Shown here: positions 1 to 8,208 of the stretch, in pieces
How positions within the stretch are numbered: position 1 is the first letter of the stretch
Layout: every line of letters starts with the position of its first letter
Assembly (NCBI GenBank): GCA_913774715.1
Contig: CAJYHS010000065.1
Span: 102,957-166,956 of the forward strand
DNA from: an uncultured Siphonobacter sp.
GTDB lineage: Bacteria > Bacteroidota > Bacteroidia > Cytophagales > Spirosomataceae
DNA: 64,000 bases
Direction: 5' to 3'
Program-made: the position numbers and the translations under genes
Notes under the pieces: model-generated
What the model was told of the DNA's origin: nothing
Databases searched by the model: none
Seen by the model: only the letters and a program-made list of their open reading frames with translations

Positions 1-1
1 C

Positions 2-241
2 GAAGCTCTTAAATTCGCTGGCATTGCGGCCATGCGACTGAAAAAATACGATGAGGCGATTCGCTATTTTCAGCAATTAAGTCAAACCGATATATACGAA
101 AATCCGGGACCTTTTTACGAAGCTCTGGCCCGCGTCCAACGCAATCGGTCTGACGATCAAGCTACTGCACAAGAACTACTAAAACGGGTTGTTCAGGAGA
201 ACTTACCTGGAAAGACACAGGCAGCGGAGTGGATGAAATAA
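2..241 (+). CDS. TPR-containing protein, C-terminal part (5' end outside window)
   Basis: The reading frame is open from base 2, so the gene begins upstream of the window; the first Met in view (base 32) is probably internal. The visible 79 residues are helical. They contain a TPR-like unit (AAMRLKKYDEAIRYFQQL) and then a second helical pair. The stop is 39 bp before the S8 protease gene on the same strand, so co-transcription is likely. In Bacteroidota, membrane-anchored TPR proteins often sit beside ECF sigma factors and CHAT/S8 genes; whether a sigma factor lies upstream here cannot be seen. The function is unknown, and scaffolding or regulation of the downstream proteases is inference only. 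Confidence 0.75.
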   Translation, partial: EALKFAGIAAMRLKKYDEAIRYFQQLSQTDIYENPGPFYEALARVQRNRSDDQATAQELLKRVVQENLPGKTQAAEWMK

Positions 242-280
242 TACCTGTTCTACCCCAAAACAATCACTTTTATATACCTC

Positions 281-1861
281 ATGGCCTCTATGAAACAATA
301 TTCTCCCGATGGAACGGAGCGGTCTTCTGGCCGTTCTGAAGATTCACCCAAGCGACTGGCTCCTTCGCCCACGTTTCGAAATCGAAAAAAAATAAGAGCA
401 TTTATTAGCGACAAACGTGAGTACGCTCACATTACGGAAGTAGATTCGGGTACGGGCTTTGCCGTTAAAAATCAGTTACTGATTCAATTGGATTACCTTG
501 AAATTCCGGTGGGTGATTCGCAAACGGAGACCCTGAAAGGCAGGGAAGCGATCCTGAAGTTTCTGAATAATAAAGCTAAACTTTCAACAGACCCACAGGC
601 GTTTTTAGTCGACAGTTCTGGAAAAAAAATAACCCTTCAATCCGTAGAAGAATGCCTTTGTCTGGACGACACTACGTTTTTGCTGACAGGTGAGGGTTTG
701 CACGAATGTCTGGAAATTAAAGGGGCCGGAAGCGAGCCGCCGGGCCGTCATACCACGCAACCACCCATTAAGTCTTCACTGAATTACATCATTCCGGCCG
801 CCTGGGCTAGTGAAGATTCACTGGCGGTCGAGCCTTTGAAAGACTGGATTCGATACCAGCAGGACTGGCAGCAAGTTCAGTCCAAACCAGATGGTCTAGT
901 GGTGGCGATTCTGGATACGGGCGTTGAAGATAATCCCCGGTATCCGCTGCCTTTCTGGTATAAGAAATTCGAAGATCCCTGCCAGCGATCCAACGAGTTG
1001 GAGCAAGTGGGCTGGAATTTCACCACCCTCGATTCTTCTTTAGGGAACCAGCCTACAGACGATCATACGTTACGGCACGGCAGTAAAATTGCCCATATTA
1101 TTCATTATCTGGCTCCGGGTAATGCCGCATTAATGGTTCTCAAAGTCTTCGATCACTACGGCTTTGGATCGCTGGACAAGGTGTTGTGTGCCCTTAAGTA
1201 TGCCATGAATAACGGAGCCCGAATCGTGAATACGAGCTTTGGGTATTACGGCGAGGAAATTCCGCTGTTACGAAACTTACTGGAACAGATGAATGAACGG
1301 AAAATTCTGGTGGCCGCTGCTGCGGGTAATCATACCGATTACGACGGATTTCCGAATGATATTTCCGTACAACGCTTATATCCCGCCTGTTACAGTCTGG
1401 AGTTGGATAATGTAGTAACCATTACAACGCTTACCTGTGAAGCCAAGGAAGACTGCGACTGCCGTGAGAGCAAATCGGAGCGGGTTCTTAGCTCTCTTAC
1501 CAAAGTCCTGGATAAGGCTCTTGATATCGAAGGTCACCAGCGGGTTCCTTTTGAAAACTACTCGTCTTCTTTTGTGAATCTGGGTGTTCAGACTACCGAT
1601 GGTAGTTTCCGAAACCTTTACCCCATTCAGGCAGCTGGCTATCAGGAACCCAACTCCATTCAAGGTTCTTCTTATGCGACGCCCATTTTTGTAGGCATCG
1701 CCGCCCGTTATTTTCTGGACATTCAGAAGGCCATTCAGCAAAGTCCGAATGAACCCTTAAGAAGGGTATATTTTTCGGTTCTTCAACAAAAAGGCGTCAT
1801 CAAGAAAGATCAATCCCTGCGGCCCTATGTCAGAGGCGGGTTCTACATGCTTTCGTATTAA
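281..1861 (+). CDS. Subtilisin-like serine peptidase (S8 family), cytoplasmic
   Basis: A 526-residue protein with a complete S8 catalytic set: Asp212 in AILDTGVED, His266 in RHGSKIAHI, oxyanion Asn350 in AAAGNHTDYDG and Ser464 in GSSYATP. The first roughly 190 residues are not protease-like and may be a prodomain or interaction domain. There is no signal peptide or membrane segment, so a cytoplasmic location is predicted, which is unusual for secreted subtilases. A Cys-rich insert (CEAKEDCDC) lies between the Asn and Ser motifs. A second ATG is at base 291. The 3' end overlaps the CHAT gene by 35 bp, which suggests translational coupling. The substrate is unknown; the CHAT protein is an obvious candidate partner. 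Confidence 0.9.
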   Translation: MASMKQYSPDGTERSSGRSEDSPKRLAPSPTFRNRKKIRAFISDKREYAHITEVDSGTGFAVKNQLLIQLDYLEIPVGDSQTETLKGREAILKFLNNKAKLSTDPQAFLVDSSGKKITLQSVEECLCLDDTTFLLTGEGLHECLEIKGAGSEPPGRHTTQPPIKSSLNYIIPAAWASEDSLAVEPLKDWIRYQQDWQQVQSKPDGLVVAILDTGVEDNPRYPLPFWYKKFEDPCQRSNELEQVGWNFTTLDSSLGNQPTDDHTLRHGSKIAHIIHYLAPGNAALMVLKVFDHYGFGSLDKVLCALKYAMNNGARIVNTSFGYYGEEIPLLRNLLEQMNERKILVAAAAGNHTDYDGFPNDISVQRLYPACYSLELDNVVTITTLTCEAKEDCDCRESKSERVLSSLTKVLDKALDIEGHQRVPFENYSSSFVNLGVQTTDGSFRNLYPIQAAGYQEPNSIQGSSYATPIFVGIAARYFLDIQKAIQQSPNEPLRRVYFSVLQQKGVIKKDQSLRPYVRGGFYMLSY

Positions 1862-4616
1862 AACGCTGTTTATACTACTCCTCAGCGGGATCGGGACCTT
1901 CGGACAGTGCCCCGATCCCGCTTTTATGCATCAGGAATGGTTCCGAATTTCTACCCTGAATACTTCACGAATCGAGCTGGATAAACTTCGGATAAACTGG
2001 CTTCGCTGTCAGTTTCCGCAAGATTCCATTTACAGCGAATTACTGGGTGAATTAGCCTGGCAGTATTGGCAGGAGCACAATTTCACCGCCACGAAGCAAT
2101 TTGCTGAAGCAGCCATTCAAAGTACGACTCGAACTACTACCGCTTTAAAAGCCAAGCATTTATACCGTTACGGTGCCTATCTGATTGGAATGAATCAGGT
2201 TCAGAGAGCCCAGCAAATTCTTCAGGAAAGCATCCGGGTTGGTCGGCAATCGCACCAACTAGAATGGGCCGCTGCCGCTTCTTACCAATTGTCCTATTTA
2301 CAACATTCTTTTGGTGATTATCAGTCTGCTCTGAACTCTGCTACCGAAGGCGTTCACTTCGCTCGCCTGGCCCAGAAGCCGCATCGTGAACTGGTAAGCC
2401 TCTATCAGCAGACTCAGGCATTAGTGGAATTACAACGACTTGATGAAGCTCAGTCAGTAATAACTTCCCTGCTGGAAATAACCCGGAAAAACCCGAAGTT
2501 ACTGATCTGGGAATATTACCAGTTAGCGGCCGAAATCAGTCGCCAGCGTCAGGAGTATCCTTCCGCTCGGAAGTATCTACAGCAAGCTCGTCAACTCATG
2601 GCTCCAGATCAAACAGAAGCTCTGGTTTCTGTAGCCATTATGGCTGGATTACTCGCAGAAAATGAGGATAAACCTGATGAAGCCCGGCAACATTATGAAA
2701 GGGCATTAAACGTAACACAGGATAGTCATGCCAAAGCTCGCTTATACAGTCACCTCGGCAAGCTTGCTTCCTATGAACGTGAGTATGCAAGGGCTCTTCA
2801 GTTCATTAACAAAGGTATTAAAAGCCTAATTCCTTCCTATAACGAAAGGCAATCAGCCAATCCGACTGCGAAAGCTATTCAAAGTGTCTATCGAAAGGAA
2901 TATTTGTTCACGTTAATCAAGCAAAAAGCTTCGCTGGAACTGACGGTTTATAAGCAGAAGCCTACGGATCAACAACTAGCTCTGGCTCTGGCTACCTTTA
3001 CCACTGCTGATCAGATGGTGGATTATATGCGAATGAGTCACGAAGCAACGCAATCCAAGTTGTTGTGGCGGAAGGATACACATCATTTATACGAAGAGGC
3101 CATCGAGGCTTCTTTTCTTCAGAAAAACGCCGCTCTGTCTTTTTATTACCTGGAAAAAAGCCGGGCTGTATTACTAAACGACCGACTTAATGAGTTAACC
3201 GCTAACCAGAAACTTTCGCCTCCACTGGCTGAAAGAGAGCGGAGTTTTCGAGTTCATCAGGAACAGTTGCTGGCACAACTTCAGCAACATACACCAGGCT
3301 CGGTAGCCTATACCCAGTTATCTAATGAGTGGTTAAACCAGCACGACGCCCAGCAGAAATTCATTGAATCATTAAGTAAAAGTAACCCCGCTTATTTTCA
3401 GTATCGGTACGACAACCAGGTACCTTCGATTCGTACTGTTCAACAGAAGCTATTAACTACAGATCAGGCTTTTGTGAGTTACTTTGTTGGAGATGAAGCC
3501 CTTTATGCCATTGGCATTACGTCCCGGAAAAGCGTCTTACGAAAGTTACCTTTAGCCGGATTCGCTAACAAAGTACGCCAGTTTCTGAAACTTTGTTCCA
3601 GCTCTACTTTAACTAAGACGCAGGTTCATCAACTACAGCAAACGGGTTATCTGCTGTATAATCACCTAGTAAGGCCGCTGGATGTGCATTCTTCCCGAAT
3701 GATCATTTCGCTGGATGGAGCTTTTCTACCTTTTGAAGCATTCCGTTACTCTCCAACTCAGCCGAATGCTTACCTGATACGTCAACAGGCGTTCAGTTAT
3801 ACCTATTCGGCTCGGTTTCTACTTCGCGAACGACTTCCTTCGGGCTGGCAAAAACCTTTTTTAGGAATGGCTCCCGAACATTTTTCAGCTTCACTCAAAC
3901 GGACCGAATTACCCGGTTCGGCTCAGTCACTGGCTAGTATTGCCGAGCCTATTCCTTTCGCTCAAATCCTAACGCATCAAAACTCTACTAAAGCTGCCTT
4001 TTTAAAACAAGCACCAGATTACCGGATTTTACAGCTGTTTACTCATGCGGATGCTCATTTATCCGATCAGACAGAACCCGTACTTTACTTCGCTGATTCA
4101 GCATTGAAGCTTTCAGAATTAAACGTGAATCGTCCTTTCCGAACCCAGTTACTGGTACTCTCGGCTTGTCAAACGGGCTTGGGAATGGATCAGAAAGGAG
4201 AAGGCGTTTCTAGTCTGGCTCGTGGCTTTGCCGCTCTGGGAATTCCAAGTACAGTAACTACCCTCTGGAATGTGCAGGATCAGGCGACGTATAGGATAGT
4301 CGAGCTGTTTTACCAGCAACTATCAGAAGGTTTACCTCAGGATGTGGCTTTGCAAAAAGCTAAAATGCAGTGGATGAATAGTCAGGACCATCAGTTACCT
4401 TATTATTGGGCGGCGTTGATTCAAATCGGCTCAACGGCTCCGATTCAAAACGCTACCGCCATTCCTGCGTATGTGGGAATTTCGGGCGGTATTCTACTGA
4501 TTTTTCTGGGATTGTTAATCTATCGGAAAAGAGCTTCACAAAAGGCCCTCATCCATAAAGCTAAAGTATTTCTGATCGGAAATGATAAGATGATCCAGCA
4601 CGGGAATATCGAGTAA
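1827..4616 (+). CDS. TPR-CHAT domain protein (caspase-like peptidase)
   Basis: A 929-residue protein. An N-terminal hydrophobic segment (about residues 12-26) looks like a signal peptide. It is followed by a long array of TPR-like helices to about residue 430, a linker, and a C-terminal CHAT domain. The CHAT dyad is His740 in LFTHADAH and Cys781 in LSACQTGLG, followed by the typical GEGVSSLARGFAALG and TLWNV motifs. A transmembrane helix (about 882-901) and a basic YRKR tail follow, so the CHAT domain is predicted to lie outside the cytoplasm. CHAT peptidases are separase/caspase relatives, often activated through their TPR region. The start overlaps the S8 gene. The last 27 codons are antisense to the 3' end of radC, an unusual shared tail. 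Confidence 0.9.
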   Translation: MSEAGSTCFRIKTLFILLLSGIGTFGQCPDPAFMHQEWFRISTLNTSRIELDKLRINWLRCQFPQDSIYSELLGELAWQYWQEHNFTATKQFAEAAIQSTTRTTTALKAKHLYRYGAYLIGMNQVQRAQQILQESIRVGRQSHQLEWAAAASYQLSYLQHSFGDYQSALNSATEGVHFARLAQKPHRELVSLYQQTQALVELQRLDEAQSVITSLLEITRKNPKLLIWEYYQLAAEISRQRQEYPSARKYLQQARQLMAPDQTEALVSVAIMAGLLAENEDKPDEARQHYERALNVTQDSHAKARLYSHLGKLASYEREYARALQFINKGIKSLIPSYNERQSANPTAKAIQSVYRKEYLFTLIKQKASLELTVYKQKPTDQQLALALATFTTADQMVDYMRMSHEATQSKLLWRKDTHHLYEEAIEASFLQKNAALSFYYLEKSRAVLLNDRLNELTANQKLSPPLAERERSFRVHQEQLLAQLQQHTPGSVAYTQLSNEWLNQHDAQQKFIESLSKSNPAYFQYRYDNQVPSIRTVQQKLLTTDQAFVSYFVGDEALYAIGITSRKSVLRKLPLAGFANKVRQFLKLCSSSTLTKTQVHQLQQTGYLLYNHLVRPLDVHSSRMIISLDGAFLPFEAFRYSPTQPNAYLIRQQAFSYTYSARFLLRERLPSGWQKPFLGMAPEHFSASLKRTELPGSAQSLASIAEPIPFAQILTHQNSTKAAFLKQAPDYRILQLFTHADAHLSDQTEPVLYFADSALKLSELNVNRPFRTQLLVLSACQTGLGMDQKGEGVSSLARGFAALGIPSTVTTLWNVQDQATYRIVELFYQQLSEGLPQDVALQKAKMQWMNSQDHQLPYYWAALIQIGSTAPIQNATAIPAYVGISGGILLIFLGLLIYRKRASQKALIHKAKVFLIGNDKMIQHGNIE

Positions 4617-5237
4617 CCGACCCGCTTCTTTCAGCTTACGGGTTAGGTCCTTATCAGCCTGACTAGGCTGAAGATTACCTGAGGGATGGTTATGAGCCAG
4701 AATGAGGCCGCTGGCTAAATACTCCAGAGCATATTTGAAAATCAGCTTGGGATCAGCCACCGTTCCGGCTACGCCACCCGTTGAAATTTGTACCGGACGA
4801 ATCACATGGTTAGCTCGGTTGAGCAATAAAACCCAGAATTCTTCGTGAAGCAAATCCATCAAATGCGGACGAAGAGCTTGATAAGCAGGGTAAGAACCAG
4901 TAATGGAAATGCGGGTTTGCGGTTCCGTTTCTTTGCGTCGCCGGCCTAGCTCCAGAGCGGACACGATGGTAATGGCCCGGGCTTCGCCAATTCCTTTGAA
5001 CTTGGATAACTCTTTAATGCTAAGCTTGGCCAGTTGATTCAAATCGTGATTAACACTGCTCAGAATCAACTTCGCCAGATCTACTGCGGTATACTGCTGA
5101 ATGCCCGAGTTTATTAAAATAGCGAGTAATTCTGCATCGCTTAGGGCCGCTTTGCCCTTTAACATCAGTTTCTCGCGGGGGCGATCTTCTTCAGCCCAGG
5201 TTTTGATCGTCAGAGCCGAGGCATACGTAGTTTTCAT
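4536..5237 (-). CDS. radC: DNA repair protein RadC (JAMM-domain)
   Basis: A 233-residue protein. An N-terminal helix-hairpin-helix region (ELSKFKGIGEARAITIVSALELG) is followed by the RadC/JAB domain with the metal-binding motif in LILAHNHPSGNLQPSQAD (HxH...D). It ends with the conserved DHLIISDQKYFSF segment. I start it at the ATG at 5237; a longer frame to 5288 would add 17 residues that overlap the rpsT terminator. RadC proteins are named for a repair phenotype later withdrawn, and their molecular role is unsettled. The 3' end overlaps the CHAT gene tail to tail by 81 bp. Confidence 0.93.
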   Translation of the reverse strand: MKTTYASALTIKTWAEEDRPREKLMLKGKAALSDAELLAILINSGIQQYTAVDLAKLILSSVNHDLNQLAKLSIKELSKFKGIGEARAITIVSALELGRRRKETEPQTRISITGSYPAYQALRPHLMDLLHEEFWVLLLNRANHVIRPVQISTGGVAGTVADPKLIFKYALEYLASGLILAHNHPSGNLQPSQADKDLTRKLKEAGRLLDIPVLDHLIISDQKYFSFMDEGLL

Positions 5238-5250
5238 GGGTGGATATAGC

Positions 5251-5280
5251 AAAAAAGCCTTACTCACAAAAGTAAGGCTT
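5251..5280 (-). terminator. Terminator of rpsT
   Basis: A perfect 10-bp stem (5255-5264 with 5271-5280) and a 6-nt loop. On the minus strand it is followed by a run of six T, directly downstream of rpsT and just upstream of the chosen radC start. Confidence 0.85.
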
Positions 5281-5326
5281 CGGAACAAACGGCTTTCTAC
5301 CGTTCGATCAATGAGCGATCCGCTAC

Positions 5327-5590
5327 TTAAGCTGCAACTGAAAGCTTGTTGACAAATCTTGCCAACTTCGACTTGTTGTTTGCTGCTTTGTTTTTGTGAA
5401 TAACGTTTTTCTTCGCGAGTTTATCCAACATCGAAGAAACTTTTTTGTACAGATCCTGAGCCTCTACTTTATCAGTAGTGCTACGCAGTTTCTTGATGAA
5501 CGTACGAGTCGTTTTATGCTGGAAACGGTTACGAAGGCGTTTGGTTTCGTTAGCACGGATCCGCTTCAGAGCTGATTTGTGGTTTGCCAT
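5327..5590 (-). CDS. rpsT: 30S ribosomal protein S20
   Basis: An 87-residue, very basic protein with the family start [12 protein letters not shown] and the conserved segment [18 protein letters not shown]20 binds 16S rRNA and helps assemble the small subunit. The length is typical. It is a stand-alone gene on the minus strand with its own terminator at 5251-5280. A TACTTTTG element on the minus strand (5634-5641) matches the Bacteroidota -7 consensus TAnnTTTG and would give a leader of about 40 nt; no TTG is found at the usual distance upstream. Confidence 0.97.
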   Translation of the reverse strand: MANHKSALKRIRANETKRLRNRFQHKTTRTFIKKLRSTTDKVEAQDLYKKVSSMLDKLAKKNVIHKNKAANNKSKLARFVNKLSVAA

Positions 5591-5633
5591 GTCTTTATAT
5601 TACTGGAAACTATGGATTTTCGGAATAGGAATG

Positions 5634-5641
5634 CAAAAGTA
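5634..5641 (-). promoter_or_regulatory. Probable -7 promoter element of rpsT
   Basis: The minus-strand sequence TACTTTTG fits TAnnTTTG and lies 44 bp upstream of the rpsT start. No well-spaced TTG is seen, so the call rests on the -7 box alone. Confidence 0.45.
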
Positions 5642-5771
5642 AGCCTTTCTTTTCAAAACACCAGCCGTTCACTCAAAAATTCTTTTCTAATTAGGTGAAT
5701 TACTTCAAATTAGCTCTCTATAACCCCATTAACAGGCGTTCTCTCCAACCCCAAAAGATTCCCTTCTCCCC

Positions 5772-6722
5772 ATGAAACGATTCTCTTGCCTGATTTTTTG
5801 GCTACTCGCCAGCCATTCGGTCTTTAGCTGGGGCTTTTATGCTCACCAACGCATCAACCGTTTATCCATTTTCACTCTGCCGCCCGAGATGGCCCGTTTT
5901 TACAAAAAGCATCTGGTATATCTAATGGAAAATTCGGTTAATCCCGATAAACGTCGCTACGCGGTAGTCGGCGAGGCCGCCCGTCATTACCTGGATGTCG
6001 AAGCCTACGGTGATAGCATCTGGTCTAAACCTTACTGGAAAGAAGCGGTAGCGTTTTGGGGTGAAGATACGTTGAATGCTCATGGTATTGTCCCCTGGCA
6101 AATTCAGCGAATGAAGTATCAGTTAACGGAAGCTTTCCGGGAACATAATACAGCTCGTATTCTCAAGCTTTCAGCGGAGTTGGGCCATTACATCGCCGAT
6201 GGTAACGTGCCTTTACATACCACTAAAAATTACAATGGACAACTGACGGGGCAAGAGGGAATTCATGCGTTCTGGGAAAGTCGTTTGCCAGAATTATACG
6301 CAGAACAATATGACTTTTTTGTTGGCCCTGCCGAATACGTTCGCTTCCCCGCCCAGCGAGCGTGGACTGCCGTCAAAAATGCTTATCACTGCTTGGATTC
6401 TTTGTTTTCGCTGGAAACACAACTAACGCAGGAATTGGGGGTATCGCGTAAATACAGTATTGAAGAACGCGGAGCTACGCTTCAGAAAACCTATTCCCGC
6501 GACTTTTCCGAGCGTTACCATGAGGCTTTGAATCATCAGGTTGAAAAACAGATGCGGGCTTCCATCAAGATGATTGGAGACTTCTGGTATACCTGCTGGA
6601 TCGACGCGGGGCAACCCAATTTGAATGCTCTTAAAGAGTTATCTGAACAGGATAAAAAATCCGAAGATCAGGAAAAACGCTCCTGGCTTCAGCGACTGCT
6701 CGGCATCCGAGCTGAGGAGTAA
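5772..6722 (+). CDS. Secreted zinc-dependent phospholipase C / S1-P1 nuclease-fold protein
   Basis: A 316-residue protein. A signal peptide (1-19) ends just before Trp20 in SVFS-WGFYAH. In this fold the mature N-terminal Trp is itself a zinc ligand. Further likely ligands are His25, His72 (EAARHYLD), His139 and Asp143 (ELGHYIADGNVPLH), His149, His165 and Glu169 (GIHAFWES). This ligand set is shared by zinc phospholipases C and S1/P1 nucleases, so the substrate (phospholipid or nucleic acid) is undecided. The last 25 residues are charged. It is monocistronic, with a terminator-like hairpin downstream at 6785-6818. Confidence 0.82.
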   Translation: MKRFSCLIFWLLASHSVFSWGFYAHQRINRLSIFTLPPEMARFYKKHLVYLMENSVNPDKRRYAVVGEAARHYLDVEAYGDSIWSKPYWKEAVAFWGEDTLNAHGIVPWQIQRMKYQLTEAFREHNTARILKLSAELGHYIADGNVPLHTTKNYNGQLTGQEGIHAFWESRLPELYAEQYDFFVGPAEYVRFPAQRAWTAVKNAYHCLDSLFSLETQLTQELGVSRKYSIEERGATLQKTYSRDFSERYHEALNHQVEKQMRASIKMIGDFWYTCWIDAGQPNLNALKELSEQDKKSEDQEKRSWLQRLLGIRAEE

Positions 6723-6784
6723 TTATTGAGCAGTACTATCGCTTCATATCACGCTTCAGGACAAGGGCCTTTATCGTTATCAAC

Positions 6785-6818
6785 TTCTCGAAAGCTTTGA
6801 GCTTTCGGGAAATTTTCC
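6785..6818 (+). terminator. Terminator after the zinc phospholipase-like gene
   Basis: A 12-bp stem with one G-U pair (6785-6796 with 6800-6811) and a 3-nt loop, followed by ATTTTCCTT. The right arm contains CTTTCGGGAA, also found in the hairpins at 22639-22671 and 41214-41252. Confidence 0.65.
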
Positions 6819-6926
6819 TTATTCATTTTTCTCTTACGAATAGTTCTGACTACTCATCAACAACCATTAACGAACAACTTTTACCCAACAACCAGCATCC
6901 AGCAACGAACAACCCTAAGTCCGCCG

Positions 6927-6934
6927 TATCTTTG
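6927..6934 (+). promoter_or_regulatory. -7 promoter element immediately before the rlmI-like gene
   Basis: TATCTTTG is an exact match to TAnnTTTG and ends only 4 bp before the ATG at 6939. Transcription would therefore start at or within the start codon, giving a leaderless message. Confidence 0.55.
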
Positions 6935-6938
6935 CCTA

Positions 6939-8129
6939 ATGGAATCAGTTGTTCAGATCATATTAAAGCCCGGAAAGGATGCTCCCGTTCGTCGTTTTCA
7001 CCCCTGGGTGTTTTCGGGTGCCATTGCCAAAGTCCTCGGTAAGCCGCAGGATGGCGAAGTAGTTGAAGTTATCGATCATCAAAAAAATTACCTTGCTACG
7101 GGTCATTATCATGAAGGCTCGATCACGGTTAAGCTCTTTTCGTTCGAACCTATTACCCCGGATGCTGATTTCTGGTTCAAGCGTTTGGAAAAGGCCTTAC
7201 GCGTACGGCAGGCTCTTCAGTTTACGAATACGACCTGCTACCGACTGGTACACGGCGAAGGCGATGGTTTTCCGGGTTTGATTCTGGACTGGTATAACGG
7301 CGTAGTCGTTTTTCAGGGACACAGCGTCGGCATGCACCGCGAACGCGAAAGCATTACTCAGGCTCTGAAAACGCTTTATGGCGAGCAATTGCTGGGCGTT
7401 TACGATAAAAGTCATGAAACCCTCCCCGATCGTTATGCCCAATCGGTTCAGAACGGTTATCTATGGCAAAAAGAGACAATCAGCTTACCTCACCCCGTGC
7501 TAGAAAACGGTCATACCTTCCTGATTGACTGGCAGACAGGTCAGAAAACGGGCTTCTTTCTGGACCAACGGGAAAACCGTCAGCTGTTAACTAAGTACGT
7601 GAAAGGTAAGCGGGTACTTAACGCCTTCTGTTATTCCGGCGGTTTCTCGATTTATGCTCTTTCTGCTCAGGCTTCGCTGGTTCATTCGGTGGATGTTTCC
7701 GAAAAAGCCATTCGTCTGGTTGAGCAAAACGTAGCCGCGAATCACGAAGGTGGTCAACCCACGCACGAGGCCTACGCGGAAGACGTAATGAAGTACCTGA
7801 AAACGCACGACCAGCAATATGACGTCGTTATTCTCGATCCTCCGGCCTATGCCAAAAGCATGGACGCTCGTCACCGGGCCGTGCAGGGGTATAAACGCCT
7901 TAACATTGAAGGATTGAAACGATTGGCTCCGGGTGGCATTCTATTCACGTTCTCCTGCTCGCAGGTAGTTGACCGTGAATTGTTTTATAATACGATCGTG
8001 GCGGCTGCTATTGAGGCCGGTCGTCAGGTGCGGGTATTACATCACCTTTCGCAGGGGCCCGATCATCCGGTGAATTTCTTCCATCCCGAAGGTCATTACC
8101 TAAAGGGGTTGGTTTTATATGTAGAGTAA
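6939..8129 (+). CDS. rlmI: RlmI-like class I SAM-dependent rRNA (cytosine-C5) methyltransferase
   Basis: A 396-residue protein. An N-terminal PUA domain (about 4-80, with RFHPWVFSGAI) is followed by a middle domain (VHGEGDGFPGLILDWY) and a Rossmann methyltransferase domain. That domain carries the SAM-binding loop VLNAFCYSGGFSIYAL, the DPPAYAKS motif at Asp300, and the catalytic Cys340 in FSCSQ. This is the architecture of RlmI, which makes m5C1962 in 23S rRNA, and of close relatives. The exact target here is inferred. It converges on inositol oxygenase with a shared hairpin at 8135-8170. The promoter position suggests a leaderless transcript. Confidence 0.88.
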   Translation: MESVVQIILKPGKDAPVRRFHPWVFSGAIAKVLGKPQDGEVVEVIDHQKNYLATGHYHEGSITVKLFSFEPITPDADFWFKRLEKALRVRQALQFTNTTCYRLVHGEGDGFPGLILDWYNGVVVFQGHSVGMHRERESITQALKTLYGEQLLGVYDKSHETLPDRYAQSVQNGYLWQKETISLPHPVLENGHTFLIDWQTGQKTGFFLDQRENRQLLTKYVKGKRVLNAFCYSGGFSIYALSAQASLVHSVDVSEKAIRLVEQNVAANHEGGQPTHEAYAEDVMKYLKTHDQQYDVVILDPPAYAKSMDARHRAVQGYKRLNIEGLKRLAPGGILFTFSCSQVVDRELFYNTIVAAAIEAGRQVRVLHHLSQGPDHPVNFFHPEGHYLKGLVLYVE

Positions 8130-8134
8130 AAGCA

Positions 8135-8170
8135 AAGAAGCCAAGTCAAAAATGACTCGGCTTCTTTCTT
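8135..8170 (+). terminator. Hairpin terminator between convergent rlmI and inositol oxygenase genes
   Basis: A 13-bp stem with one mismatch (8135-8147 with 8154-8166) and a 6-nt loop, followed by TCTTTTCT. It could serve the plus-strand gene and, less well, the opposing one. Confidence 0.7.
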
Positions 8171-8208
8171 TTCTACTGAGCTAGCTGTCAATCGTATCTT
8201 TACGAAGA

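Noticed and set aside
6797..7042. 81-codon frame overlapping the start of the rlmI-like gene
   Set aside because: It overlaps the PUA domain of a confident gene in another frame, and its first half is intergenic low-complexity sequence.
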